Below, piece after piece: positions 1 through 7,830 of a DNA stretch of 64,000 nt (position 1 is the first letter of the stretch; every line of letters starts with the position of its first letter). The position numbers were made by a program, and so were the translations under genes. A model generated the notes under the pieces. It did no database searches, had not been told where the DNA came from, and worked only from the letters and a program-made list of their open reading frames with translations. The DNA is from Pseudomonas haemolytica (lineage in GTDB: Bacteria; Pseudomonadota; Gammaproteobacteria; Pseudomonadales; Pseudomonadaceae). The DNA is taken from positions 310,001 through 374,000 of the forward strand of contig NZ_VOIW01000003.1 in the NCBI RefSeq assembly GCF_009659625.1, written 5' to 3'.

Positions 1-192
1 TTGGCGTACAACGCGGCGGCGTTGATCCTGTGTCACAACCATCCGTCCGGGAGTGTGGAACCCAGTGCCGCTGATCGAAAATTGACCAAGTTGCTGCAAA
101 AGGCGTTGGAGGTGGTGGACGTGCGGGTGCTGGATCACATTATCGTGGGGGATGGTGACCCGTTGTCGATGGCGGAATACGGGTGGATGTAG
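1..192 (+). CDS. radC: RadC family JAB-domain protein, C-terminal part (5' end outside window)
   Basis: Only the last 63 codons are in the window; the reading frame is open to base 1 and the TTG there is an internal codon. The segment carries the JAB/MPN metal-site pattern CHNHPSG followed by S-x-x-D (roughly local residues 11-25), which is diagnostic of the RadC/UPF0758 family. The biochemical role of RadC in DNA repair is unsettled, so only family membership is claimed. It converges with the peptide-binding protein gene on the other strand, and the gap between the two holds heptamer repeats and a hairpin. Confidence 0.9.
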   Translation: MAYNAAALILCHNHPSGSVEPSAADRKLTKLLQKALEVVDVRVLDHIIVGDGDPLSMAEYGWM

Positions 193-217
193 AAAAACGG
201 CAGCCGCAAGTTTCAAA

Positions 218-267
218 CTGCAAGCCTCAAGCGGGCTTGCAGCTTGCAGCTTGCAGCTTGCAGCTTA
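218..267. repeat. Heptamer tandem repeat with hairpin between convergent genes
   Basis: Four perfect copies of GCTTGCA run from 235 to 262, followed by a partial copy that includes the stop codon of the minus-strand gene. Just before them CTGCAAGCC (218-226) can pair with GGCTTGCAG (234-242), so the first repeat unit forms a 9-bp stem. The position between two convergent gene ends suits a transcription stop or nuclease barrier, but there is no clear T-tract. Confidence 0.7.
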
Positions 268-1857
268 GGGTTTGACGCTGACTTTCGAATAATCCTGGCG
301 CCCAAACGGGCTCACTCGGTAGCCCTCGATATTCTTGCGGGTCAAGGCAAACGCCGTCGGATGCGCCAGTGGCAACCACAGCGCCTGCTGCTGGATCTGC
401 GCCTGGGCCTGTTGGTACAGCTTGCTGCGCACCCCTTGCTCGCTGGTGGTCTTGCCGGCGCTGATCAGTCTGTCCAGCGTAGGGTCGCAATAGCGGGCGA
501 AGTTGGTACCGGACTTCACCGCAGCACAAGAGAACTGCGGGGTCAGGAAGTTATCCGGGTCGCCGTTGTCGCCGGCCCAGCCCATGAACAGCAAGTCGTG
601 CTCGCCGGCCTTGGCGCGGCGAATCAACTCGCCCCATTCGATCACGCGAATGTCGGCCTGGATGCCGACCTTGGCCAGGTCGGCCTGCAACAACTGGGCG
701 CCGAGGTTCGGGTTGGGGTTCAGCAGGCTGCCGGTAGGGCGAGTCCATATCGTGGTCTTGAAGCCGTCCTTGAGCCCCGCACGGTCCAGCAGCGCCTTGG
801 CTTTAGCGAGGTCCTGTGGATAACCTGGCAAATTATTGGCATAGCTCCAGGTGTTCGGTGGGTAAACACCATTGGCTGCGTCGGCGGTGCCTTCGAACAC
901 GGCCTTGAGGTAACTGCCCTTGTCGAAAGCCAGGTTGATCGCCTGGCGCACCTCGGGCTTGTCCAGCGGTGGGTGCTGGCTGTTGATAGCGACGAATGCG
1001 GTCATGAAGGCGGCAGTTTTTTCTACCTTCAATGCTGGGTCTTTTTCGGCCTCGCCTACATCCAGAGGCTTGGGTGACAGGGCGATCTGGCATTCATCGC
1101 GATGGAGTTTCTGCAGGCGTACGTTGGCGTCCGGGGTGATAGCGAAGATCAAGTTATCCACCGCCGGTTTGCCGGCGAAGTAATCCGGGTTGGCCTTGTA
1201 GCGCACCACGGCATCTTTCTGGAAACGCACGAAAACGAACGGGCCGGTGCCGATTGGCTGGCTGTTGAGCTTTTCGGGGGTGCCGGCCTTGAGCAGTTTG
1301 TCGGCATATTCAGCCGGGTAGATCGAGGCAAAGCCCATGCTCAGCGCCGGGAGGAAGGTGGAGTCGGCGTGGTCGAGGGTGAACCGCACCGTCAACGGGT
1401 CAAGGGCGTCGATCTTCTTGACCAGTGCTGGCAGTTGCAGGGATTGGGCGTGTGGGAAGCCGCTTTGGGCGATCTTGTGCCACGGATTGGCCGGGTCAAG
1501 CATGCGCTCGAAGCTGAATCGCACGTCTTCGGCGGTCAGCGTTCGGCTTGGGTTGAAATAGTCGGTACGGTGGAATTTCACGCCCGGGTGCAACTTGAAG
1601 GTGTAGGTCAGGCCATCGGGTGAAACTTCCCAGCTGTCTGCCAGGCTCGGTACCAACTTGCCGCTGGCCGCGTCAAAGTCCACCAGGCGGTTCATCAGCA
1701 CGTCCGATGAGGCGTTGGTGGTGGTCAGCGAGTTGTACTGCACCACATCGAACCCTTCGGGGCTGGCCTCGGTGCAGACACTCAAGTTGGTGGCCGCAAC
1801 GGCCATCGGTGCGATAAAGAGAGGGGCAAGCAATAGCGGTAGGGCAGCGAGGCGCAT
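265..1857 (-). CDS. dppA5: Periplasmic dipeptide/oligopeptide-binding protein of an ABC transporter (DppA-like)
   Basis: This is a 530-residue solute-binding protein of the SBP_bac_5 family. The open frame extends further upstream, but the ATG at 1857 gives a clean Sec signal peptide (MRLAALPLLLAPLFIAPMAVAA) and the usual mature start, so that start is chosen. The mature protein has the family features: 'DGLTYTFKLHPGVKFH' near the N-terminus and 'GTGPF' and 'AINLAFDK' segments in the middle. It should bind short peptides in the periplasm and deliver them to a Dpp-type permease. No permease or ATPase genes are adjacent, so it is an orphan receptor that must share a transporter encoded elsewhere. 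The symbol follows the P. aeruginosa gene I remember at this position (DppA5); specificity is not visible. Confidence 0.85.
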   Translation of the reverse strand: MRLAALPLLLAPLFIAPMAVAATNLSVCTEASPEGFDVVQYNSLTTTNASSDVLMNRLVDFDAASGKLVPSLADSWEVSPDGLTYTFKLHPGVKFHRTDYFNPSRTLTAEDVRFSFERMLDPANPWHKIAQSGFPHAQSLQLPALVKKIDALDPLTVRFTLDHADSTFLPALSMGFASIYPAEYADKLLKAGTPEKLNSQPIGTGPFVFVRFQKDAVVRYKANPDYFAGKPAVDNLIFAITPDANVRLQKLHRDECQIALSPKPLDVGEAEKDPALKVEKTAAFMTAFVAINSQHPPLDKPEVRQAINLAFDKGSYLKAVFEGTADAANGVYPPNTWSYANNLPGYPQDLAKAKALLDRAGLKDGFKTTIWTRPTGSLLNPNPNLGAQLLQADLAKVGIQADIRVIEWGELIRRAKAGEHDLLFMGWAGDNGDPDNFLTPQFSCAAVKSGTNFARYCDPTLDRLISAGKTTSEQGVRSKLYQQAQAQIQQQALWLPLAHPTAFALTRKNIEGYRVSPFGRQDYSKVSVKP

Positions 1858-2315
1858 ATTCGGTTTCCTGTGCAGATCGAAGGCCCATCTGCGAGTGCAG
1901 TCTGGAAAAAGCCTACCGTAGAGGTCTGGTTGATAAATGACTAGCCCATTTTTGCCTGTGCTTTTGGCGCAAATGCTGTTTTGATGGCGCCTCAGCGCGT
2001 TTCGCCGTGCACTTCCCCGTGCCTGCGGACGCTGTAAATCATTCTGTGCGACGAGCGGTCGGCTATTGCAGCGGCCCCTCCTGGCAACGGTTCGGGCGTC
2101 TGTCGCCAAGATTTACGGTGGTAAAAACACACGGGCTGTTGTTGCACTGGGGTCTTTCTGGTATAAAGCAGCGCTCTTTTCTAGGGGCCCGGTTCCTTCG
2201 CTTGTAGGTGTAGCCGGTAAGACCCTAAAGAAACGCGGCGCCTGGCGCCAAATGACTGAGAGATTAAGCGGCCAACCCATGCCGGGTTGGGCATGTGGTT
2301 TTAGAGGGCTGAGGC
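1858..2315. other. Intergenic region between dppA5 and rpmB
   Basis: This 458-base stretch separates the divergent dppA5 and rpmB genes. Short open frames here overlap each other and show no recognisable protein. The right half holds the rpmB promoter (2139-2167) and a roughly 140-base leader. That leader contains a small dyad, CAACCC/GGGTTG, around 2273-2289. The left half should contain the dppA5 promoter, but I could not place it with confidence. Confidence 0.5.
2139..2167 (+). promoter_or_regulatory. Probable sigma-70 promoter of rpmB-rpmG
   Basis: TTGTTG at 2139-2144 and TATAAA at 2162-2167 are separated by exactly 17 bases, a strong housekeeping promoter layout. Transcription would start near 2174 and leave a 5' leader of about 140 bases before L28. 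Confidence 0.65.
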
Positions 2316-2549
2316 ATGTCGAGAGTCTGTCAAGTTACCGGTAAGGGTCCGGTGACTGGGAATAACATTTCCCACGCAAATAACAAAACCCGTCGTCGTT
2401 TCCTGCCGAACCTGCAGCATCACCGCTTCTGGGTTGAAGAAGAGAAACGTTTTGTTCGCCTGCGTGTATCTGCCAAAGGCATGCGTATCATCGACAAGCG
2501 CGGCATCACTGTCGTGCTGGCCGAAATCCGCGCCGCTGGCAAGATCTAA
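2316..2549 (+). CDS. rpmB: 50S ribosomal protein L28
   Basis: The 77-residue product starts [16 protein letters not shown] and contains the family hallmark [13 protein letters not shown], then '[16 protein letters not shown]'. Length is as usual for gamma-proteobacterial L28 (about 78). It is a structural protein of the large ribosomal subunit. It is followed after 11 bases by rpmG, the classic rpmB-rpmG operon, and both are stopped by a strong terminator at 2734-2771. The basic composition and conservation leave little doubt. Confidence 0.98.
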   Translation: MSRVCQVTGKGPVTGNNISHANNKTRRRFLPNLQHHRFWVEEEKRFVRLRVSAKGMRIIDKRGITVVLAEIRAAGKI

Positions 2550-2560
2550 GGAGCTCTATC

Positions 2561-2716
2561 ATGCGTGAATTGATTCGAATGATCTCTAGCGCCGGTACTG
2601 GTCACTTCTACACTACCGACAAGAACAAGCGTACTACCCCGGACAAGCTCGAAAAGAAAATGTTCGACCCGCGCGTTCGCAAGCACGTGATCTACAAAGA
2701 AGGCAAAATCAAGTAA
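2561..2716 (+). CDS. rpmG: 50S ribosomal protein L33
   Basis: This is a 51-residue basic protein: [19 protein letters not shown], then [17 protein letters not shown] and a KEGKIK end. It has no cysteine pairs, so it is the zinc-independent (C-minus) form of L33. An AAGGAG ribosome-binding site lies 8 bases before the ATG, overlapping the end of rpmB. It is the second gene of the rpmB operon and is followed by an intrinsic terminator. Confidence 0.98.
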   Translation: MRELIRMISSAGTGHFYTTDKNKRTTPDKLEKKMFDPRVRKHVIYKEGKIK

Positions 2717-2733
2717 TTGATTTTCTTCCTTGT

Positions 2734-2772
2734 GAAAAAAAGCCCGTATCTCACGATGCGGGCTTTTTTTTG
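2734..2772. terminator. Intrinsic terminator after rpmG
   Basis: AGCCCGTATC (2741-2750) pairs with GATGCGGGCT (2755-2764) around a 4-base loop, with an A-run before and a T-run after. It should work in both directions, stopping rpmB-rpmG and the convergent cupin gene. Confidence 0.9.
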
Positions 2773-2787
2773 CCTGGAGTTTGCTGA

Positions 2788-3150
2788 TCAGGCTTTCTGT
2801 TCAAACACCACATAGATCTTGCGGCAGGGCTCCAGTACTTCCCAGGTACCGCTGAAGCCGGCCGGGATCACGAAGCGGTCGCCGGCACGCAAGGTCTTGG
2901 CGTTGCCCTCGACGTCACGCAGTACGGAAACGCCCTGCACAATCTCACAGTACTCATGCTCGGTGTAGTTGACCTTCCACTGCCCGACCTCGCCTTCCCA
3001 CACCCCGGCACTCATCTGGCCACATGGGCTGTTGTAGTGGTTGTAGATCGTTTGTTCGGGATCGCCCTTGAGGACTTTTTCGGCGGCAGGGCGGTAGCGC
3101 TCGGGGGCCGTGTTGGCTTGGCTGAAATCGACGATATCCTGGATGCTCAT
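2788..3150 (-). CDS. Cupin-domain protein (DUF861/COG3450 type)
   Basis: This 120-residue single-domain protein has the cupin pattern 'EHEYCEIVQGVSVLRD...GDRFVIPAGFSGTWEV...RKIYVVFE'. The sequence resembles the (S)-ureidoglycine aminohydrolase-like small cupins (DUF861), but the substrate cannot be read from it. It is divergent from pauC, the aldehyde dehydrogenase of polyamine breakdown, and an imperfect palindrome lies between them (3193-3212). Members of this family are often found next to amine and amino-acid oxidation genes, so a role in that metabolism is an inference only. Confidence 0.8.
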   Translation of the reverse strand: MSIQDIVDFSQANTAPERYRPAAEKVLKGDPEQTIYNHYNSPCGQMSAGVWEGEVGQWKVNYTEHEYCEIVQGVSVLRDVEGNAKTLRAGDRFVIPAGFSGTWEVLEPCRKIYVVFEQKA

Positions 3151-3192
3151 GTGCGTGTCCCGTCTGGCCTGCGGTTGGAGAGGCCAAAGTCT

Positions 3193-3212
3193 ATGTTTAT
3201 TAAAATGAACAT
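3193..3212. promoter_or_regulatory. Imperfect palindrome, candidate operator between cupin gene and pauC
   Basis: ATGTTTATTAAAATGAACAT is a 20-bp dyad with 8 of 10 positions matching between halves. It sits 43-62 bases upstream of the cupin start and about 170 bases upstream of pauC. Its TGAACA/TGTT ends resemble, from memory, the PuuR operator of E. coli, and the PuuR-like repressor pauR is in this window. Assignment to PauR is a guess. Confidence 0.35.
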
Positions 3213-3379
3213 CGCAAGGGCGTTTACCGCCGTTATGTCAAATATATTGAAACACCCCCAGCCGCTGGTTTAGGGTGGCAGCTGCCTTGGGCCGAACAGC
3301 AGGCTGGCCGGGCAAGAATTCGTGAAGGCGCCGGGATACCCCCCCGGGCCCTTGTATTCAATAAGAGGAGGACACTCGC

Positions 3380-4873
3380 ATGACCACCCTGACCCGTGCC
3401 GACTGGGAACAACGCGCCAAGGATCTGAAGATCGAAGGCCGTGCCTATATCAATGGCGAATACACCGCCGCCGTTTCCGGTGACACCTTCGAATGCATCA
3501 GCCCGGTGGATGGTCGCTTGCTGGCTACCGTCGCCAGCTGTGACGCCAGCGACGCCCAGCGCGCCGTGGAAAACGCCCGCGCCACCTTCAACTCTGGTGT
3601 CTGGTCGCGCCTGGCGCCGGCCAAGCGCAAATCCGTGATGATCCGTTTCGCCGCACTGCTCAAGGCCAATGCCGAAGAGCTGGCGCTGCTCGAAACCCTG
3701 GACATGGGCAAGCCCATCAGCGATTCCCTGAACATCGACGTTCCCGGCGCGGCGAATGCCCTGAGCTGGAGTGGCGAGGCCATCGACAAGATCTACGACG
3801 AAGTCGCTGCTACTCCGCACGATCAGTTGGGCCTGGTGACCCGCGAGCCGGTCGGCGTAGTCGGCGCCATCGTGCCGTGGAACTTCCCGTTGATGATGGC
3901 CTGCTGGAAGCTCGGCCCGGCGCTGTCCACCGGTAACTCGGTGATCCTCAAGCCGTCCGAAAAATCCCCGCTGACCGCCATCCGTATCGCCGCGCTGGCG
4001 GTTGAGGCCGGCATTCCAAAAGGCGTGTTCAACGTATTGCCTGGTTATGGCCACACCGTAGGCAACGCTCTGGCGGTGCATATGGACGTCGACACCCTGG
4101 TATTCACCGGTTCTACCAAGATCGCCAAGCAACTGTTGATCCGTTCCGGCGAATCGAACATGAAGCGCGTCTGGCTGGAGGCGGGCGGCAAGAGCCCGAA
4201 CATCGTGTTTGCCGATGCGCCAGACCTGCAAGCGGCCGCCGAATCTGCCGCTGGCGCCATTGCCTTCAACCAGGGCGAAGTCTGCACCGCGGGTTCGCGC
4301 CTGCTGGTAGAGCGTTCGATCAAGGACACCTTCCTGCCGCTGGTAATCGAGGCCCTCAAGGGGTGGAAGCCGGGCAACCCGCTGGACCCTGCTACTACCG
4401 TAGGTGCACTGGTGGATACGCAGCAGATGAACACCGTGCTCTCGTACATCGAGGCCGGCCACGCCGACGGCGCCAAGCTGGTCGCAGGCGGCAAGCGCAC
4501 CTTGGAAGAAACTGGCGGCACCTACGTCGAGCCGACGATTTTCGACGGTGTGACCAATGCCATGAAGATCGCCCAGGAAGAAATCTTTGGCCCGGTCCTG
4601 TCGGTGATTACTTTCGACAGCGCCGAAGAAGCCGTTGCCATCGCCAACGACACCCAATACGGCCTGGCCGCGGCGGTGTGGACGGCGGATATCTCCAAGG
4701 CGCACCTGACCGCCAAGGCCCTGCGTGCCGGCAGCGTGTGGGTTAACCAGTACGACGGCGGCGACATGACTGCGCCGTTTGGCGGTTTCAAGCAGTCGGG
4801 TAATGGCCGCGACAAGTCGCTGCATGCGTTCGACAAGTACACCGAGCTGAAGGCGACCTGGATCAAGCTCTAA
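3380..4873 (+). CDS. pauC: NAD(P)-dependent aldehyde dehydrogenase (gamma-glutamyl-gamma-aminobutyraldehyde / ketoacid-semialdehyde type)
   Basis: The 497-residue protein is a full-length ALDH. The catalytic cysteine is C302 in FNQGEVCTAGSR, and the general-base glutamate is near residue 267 in WLEAGGKSPN. The cofactor-fold segment 'GFVGAIVPWNFP'-like VVGAIVPWNFPLMMA is also present. It closely matches the PuuC/KauB branch, which oxidises gamma-glutamyl-aminoaldehydes from putrescine and related semialdehydes. A GAGGAGG-type ribosome-binding site precedes the ATG. The oxidase pauB4 and the repressor pauR of the same pathway are 5-11 kb away. The older name for this gene in P. aeruginosa is kauB. 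Confidence 0.9.
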   Translation: MTTLTRADWEQRAKDLKIEGRAYINGEYTAAVSGDTFECISPVDGRLLATVASCDASDAQRAVENARATFNSGVWSRLAPAKRKSVMIRFAALLKANAEELALLETLDMGKPISDSLNIDVPGAANALSWSGEAIDKIYDEVAATPHDQLGLVTREPVGVVGAIVPWNFPLMMACWKLGPALSTGNSVILKPSEKSPLTAIRIAALAVEAGIPKGVFNVLPGYGHTVGNALAVHMDVDTLVFTGSTKIAKQLLIRSGESNMKRVWLEAGGKSPNIVFADAPDLQAAAESAAGAIAFNQGEVCTAGSRLLVERSIKDTFLPLVIEALKGWKPGNPLDPATTVGALVDTQQMNTVLSYIEAGHADGAKLVAGGKRTLEETGGTYVEPTIFDGVTNAMKIAQEEIFGPVLSVITFDSAEEAVAIANDTQYGLAAAVWTADISKAHLTAKALRAGSVWVNQYDGGDMTAPFGGFKQSGNGRDKSLHAFDKYTELKATWIKL

Positions 4874-4892
4874 GTATCACCGCAGGCCAAAT

Positions 4893-4980
4893 GTGGGAGC
4901 GGGCTTGCTCCCGATAGCGGTAGACCAGTCACCACATGCGGTGGCTGATACCAAGCTATCGGGAGCAAGCCCCCTCCCAC
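4893..4980. repeat. REP inverted pair (REPIN)
   Basis: GTGGGAGCGGGCTTGCTCCC opens the element, and its inverted partner, ending GCAAGCCCCCTCCCAC, closes it. They enclose about 36 bases of spacer. This is the outward-GTGGGAG layout typical of P. fluorescens REP doublets. It lies between pauC and the MFS gene. Confidence 0.85.
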
Positions 4981-5022
4981 ACTGTTTTGTGTGCACACTT
5001 AATTATCCACAGGAGCGTGGCA

Positions 5023-6165
5023 ATGCGTTGGGCGACTTATTTCGCCGTCCTGGCCTCGGTACTCAGCGTTGGCCTGGCCTTGGGTGTCAGCATGCCGTTG
5101 GTATCCCTGCGTCTTGAGAGCTGGGGCTATGGCAGTTTCGCCATTGGCGTGATGGCGGCGATGCCAGCGTTCGGTGTGTTGCTGGGGGCCAAGGTCTCCA
5201 GCCGAATGGCGTCCTGGCTTGGCACCGCCAACCTGATGCGCCTGTGCCTGTGGGCCGGGGCGGTGTCCATCGGCTTGCTGGCGATCCTGCCCAGCTACCC
5301 GGTGTGGCTGGTGCTGCGGCTGATGATCGGGGTGATCCTGACCATCGTATTTATCCTCGGCGAAAGCTGGATCAACCAATTGGTGGTAGAGCAATGGCGT
5401 GGCCGCCTGGTGGCGTTGTATGGCTGCACCTATGCCTTGAGCCAGTTGTCGGGGCCATTGTTACTGGGCTTGATTGGCACAGACCATGATTACGGTATCT
5501 GGGTGGGCGTGGGCCTTTTGTTGGTGGCACCGCTGCTGTTGCTGGGGCGTTCCGGGGCCCCGACCGCTGATTCGTTCAGCGTCACCTTCAGCGAGCTGTG
5601 GCGGTTCTGCCTGAGCCTGCCTGCGATTGCCTGGGCGGTGGCTTTATTCGCTGCGTTCGAAGCGATGATTCTGACGCTGTTGCCGGTGTATTGCCTGCAA
5701 CAGGGCTTCACTGCCGAGATCGCCTTGGCGATGGTCAGCACGGTGGTGGTGGGCGATGCATTGCTGCAATTGCCGATCGGCGCCTTGGCCGACTATCTGC
5801 CGCGACGCACGCTGTTCCTGGGCTGTGCGCTGCTGTTGCTGGCGTCCAGCCTGGCGGTTCCAGTGTTGATGCACACGCTGCTGATCTGGCCGGTGTGGGT
5901 GCTGTTCGGTGCCAGTGCCGGTGGGTTGTTCACCTTGTCGCTGATTTTGATCGGCGAGCGCTACCGCGACGATGCGTTGGTGCGTGCCAATGCTCATGTG
6001 GCGCAGTTGTGGGGCATTGGTTGTCTGATCGGGCCGTTGGTGGCCGGTGCGGGCAGCCAGTGGATCAGTGGGCATGCACTGCCATTGCTGATGGCCGCGG
6101 GTGCGTTGGGGTTGGTGGTGTTGTTGTTGCGCCAAGGTGCGTTTGGCGCAGCGCAGCCTGCCTGA
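5023..6165 (+). CDS. MFS transporter (YcaD-like)
   Basis: The 380-residue protein is almost entirely hydrophobic, with about 12 membrane segments and the MFS signature 'GALADYLPRR' in the second half. An upstream in-frame ATG at 4936 falls in the REP element. The ATG at 5023 has an AGGAG site 8 bases before it and begins directly with the first helix (MRWATYFAVLASVLSVG), so it is chosen. It is a probable inner-membrane antiporter with unknown substrate. It does not look co-transcribed with the minus-strand phospholipase-D gene, with which it converges. Confidence 0.85.
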   Translation: MRWATYFAVLASVLSVGLALGVSMPLVSLRLESWGYGSFAIGVMAAMPAFGVLLGAKVSSRMASWLGTANLMRLCLWAGAVSIGLLAILPSYPVWLVLRLMIGVILTIVFILGESWINQLVVEQWRGRLVALYGCTYALSQLSGPLLLGLIGTDHDYGIWVGVGLLLVAPLLLLGRSGAPTADSFSVTFSELWRFCLSLPAIAWAVALFAAFEAMILTLLPVYCLQQGFTAEIALAMVSTVVVGDALLQLPIGALADYLPRRTLFLGCALLLLASSLAVPVLMHTLLIWPVWVLFGASAGGLFTLSLILIGERYRDDALVRANAHVAQLWGIGCLIGPLVAGAGSQWISGHALPLLMAAGALGLVVLLLRQGAFGAAQPA

Positions 6166-6199
6166 CCTGAAATGCTCCCACATCGGATCTACGCCGTTT

Positions 6200-7768
6200 T
6201 TAGAGCATGCGTTCCAAGCCAACTGAAGTGGCGAACCAGGCATTGAACCGTCGCCACCAACTGCCGGGCTCACGGGTCAGGGTGTGCAATTGCCCATTGT
6301 CTTCGGTCACCCACACCACCTGGCCATCCTGCAGCTTCGCCTCATAGCTCAATGCCGGCGACATGCCTTCCAGTGCCAGGTTACGTACGTGCTCTGCCAG
6401 TTCAGGGCTGTCCACCAGCACGCCGACTTCGGTGTTCCACAGCACTGAACGCGGGTCAAAATTGAACGAGCCGATAAACGACTTCTCGCGATCAAAGATC
6501 ATCGCCTTGCTGTGCAGGCTGGAGTCCGAGCCGTGGAAGCCGCCTCGACGGAACAGGTGCTGCCCGCTGCCTGCGCTAGGGTCGCCCGGCTGTCGGCGCA
6601 GTTCGTAGAGTTTCACCCCATGCTCCAGCAACGCCTTGCGATATGGCGCGTAGCCGCCGTGTACGGCCGGCACATCGGTGGCCTCGAGGGAATTGGTCAA
6701 CAGGCTCACCGATACGCCCGCATCGGCGCGCCCCGTGAGATAAACCAGCCCGGGCTGCCCCGGTACGAAGTACGCTGAAATCATGATCAGCTCATGGCTC
6801 ACCGCTTTCAGCTCTGGCGCCAGTTGGGTGGTGAGCAACAATTGCGGGTCGGGGTCAGCCTTGGCCAGCACCTTGCTCGGTGCATCCCATAGCGCCTGGT
6901 TCCAGGCCCAGATCAACTCGCGGCGCCAGATGTCCATGCGGGGCCGGGTCTGGTAAGTGCGCAGGCGGTTATACAAGGCATGGTTCTGCTGGCGCGATTC
7001 GGCCAGCGAGGCTTCCAGGCGTGCGCGAGCGACGGCGAGGTCGATTCTAGAGGGCTTGTTCGAGACGAAGTCATCGATCGGTTTGCTCAGGGCGCTGTTC
7101 CAGTATTGGTCGAAGCTATGGCCCAATTGCTCGGCGACCGGCCCGACGCTGAGCATGTCGATATCGGTGAAGTTCAGGTTGGGTTCGGCGTCGAAGTACT
7201 CATCCCCGAGGTTGCGTCCTCCAACGATGGCTGCGCTGTTATCCGCCAGCCACAGTTTGTTATGCATACGCCGGTGTTGCAGCGACAGGTTGAACACCCG
7301 TCCCATGGCCCGCGTAACGCCCGTGCTGCGCCCCAGGTGCAGGGGGTTGAACAGGCGTATTTCGATCTTGGGGTGGGCGGCGAGGGTGGCGATGATCTGG
7401 TCGAGGCCATCGCTGGTGGTGTCGTCCAGCAGGATACGCACGCGCACGCCGCGGTCGGCGGCCTTGAGCAGTTCATCCACGAGCATGCGCGTGCTGATGC
7501 CGTCGTGCACGATGTAGTACTGCAGGTCGAGGCTGGTCTGGGCGTTGCGAATCAACTCGGCACGCGCCATGAAGGCTTCGCTGCTGTTAGGCAGCAGGCG
7601 GAAGCCCGAGCGCCCCTGGTACGGCGCCGCCTGGGCCTGGATCGAGCGGCCGAACGACGAGTCCTTCGCCGGCAGGGCATCGCTGGGGATGCGCGGCGTA
7701 ACGACCGTAGCGCAGCCGCCCAGGGCCAAGGCGCCCAATAGGAGAAACGGTAAAAGCCGTCGAATCAT
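6200..7768 (-). CDS. Phospholipase D family lipoprotein (cardiolipin-synthase C-like)
   Basis: The 522-residue protein has two complete HKD motifs. The first is MHNKLWLADNSAAIVGGRN in the N-half and the second is LHSKAMIFDREKSFIGSFN in the C-half, the mark of PLD-type phosphatidyl transferases. The ATG at 7768 gives a lipoprotein signal ending LLGALALGGC, so a lipid-anchored envelope location is likely; a longer in-frame start at 7816 would spoil the signal. The closest well-known relative by architecture is ClsC/YmdC, which makes cardiolipin from two phospholipids. ClsC normally works with the small partner YmdB, and none is visible here. Substrate is inferred from the family only. Confidence 0.85.
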   Translation of the reverse strand: MIRRLLPFLLLGALALGGCATVVTPRIPSDALPAKDSSFGRSIQAQAAPYQGRSGFRLLPNSSEAFMARAELIRNAQTSLDLQYYIVHDGISTRMLVDELLKAADRGVRVRILLDDTTSDGLDQIIATLAAHPKIEIRLFNPLHLGRSTGVTRAMGRVFNLSLQHRRMHNKLWLADNSAAIVGGRNLGDEYFDAEPNLNFTDIDMLSVGPVAEQLGHSFDQYWNSALSKPIDDFVSNKPSRIDLAVARARLEASLAESRQQNHALYNRLRTYQTRPRMDIWRRELIWAWNQALWDAPSKVLAKADPDPQLLLTTQLAPELKAVSHELIMISAYFVPGQPGLVYLTGRADAGVSVSLLTNSLEATDVPAVHGGYAPYRKALLEHGVKLYELRRQPGDPSAGSGQHLFRRGGFHGSDSSLHSKAMIFDREKSFIGSFNFDPRSVLWNTEVGVLVDSPELAEHVRNLALEGMSPALSYEAKLQDGQVVWVTEDNGQLHTLTREPGSWWRRFNAWFATSVGLERML

Positions 7769-7830
7769 CAAGGAAACTGCTTCCAGGTCAGGGCGGTTGT
7801 CGGCATATGACGGCAATTGAGCGGGAAAGG

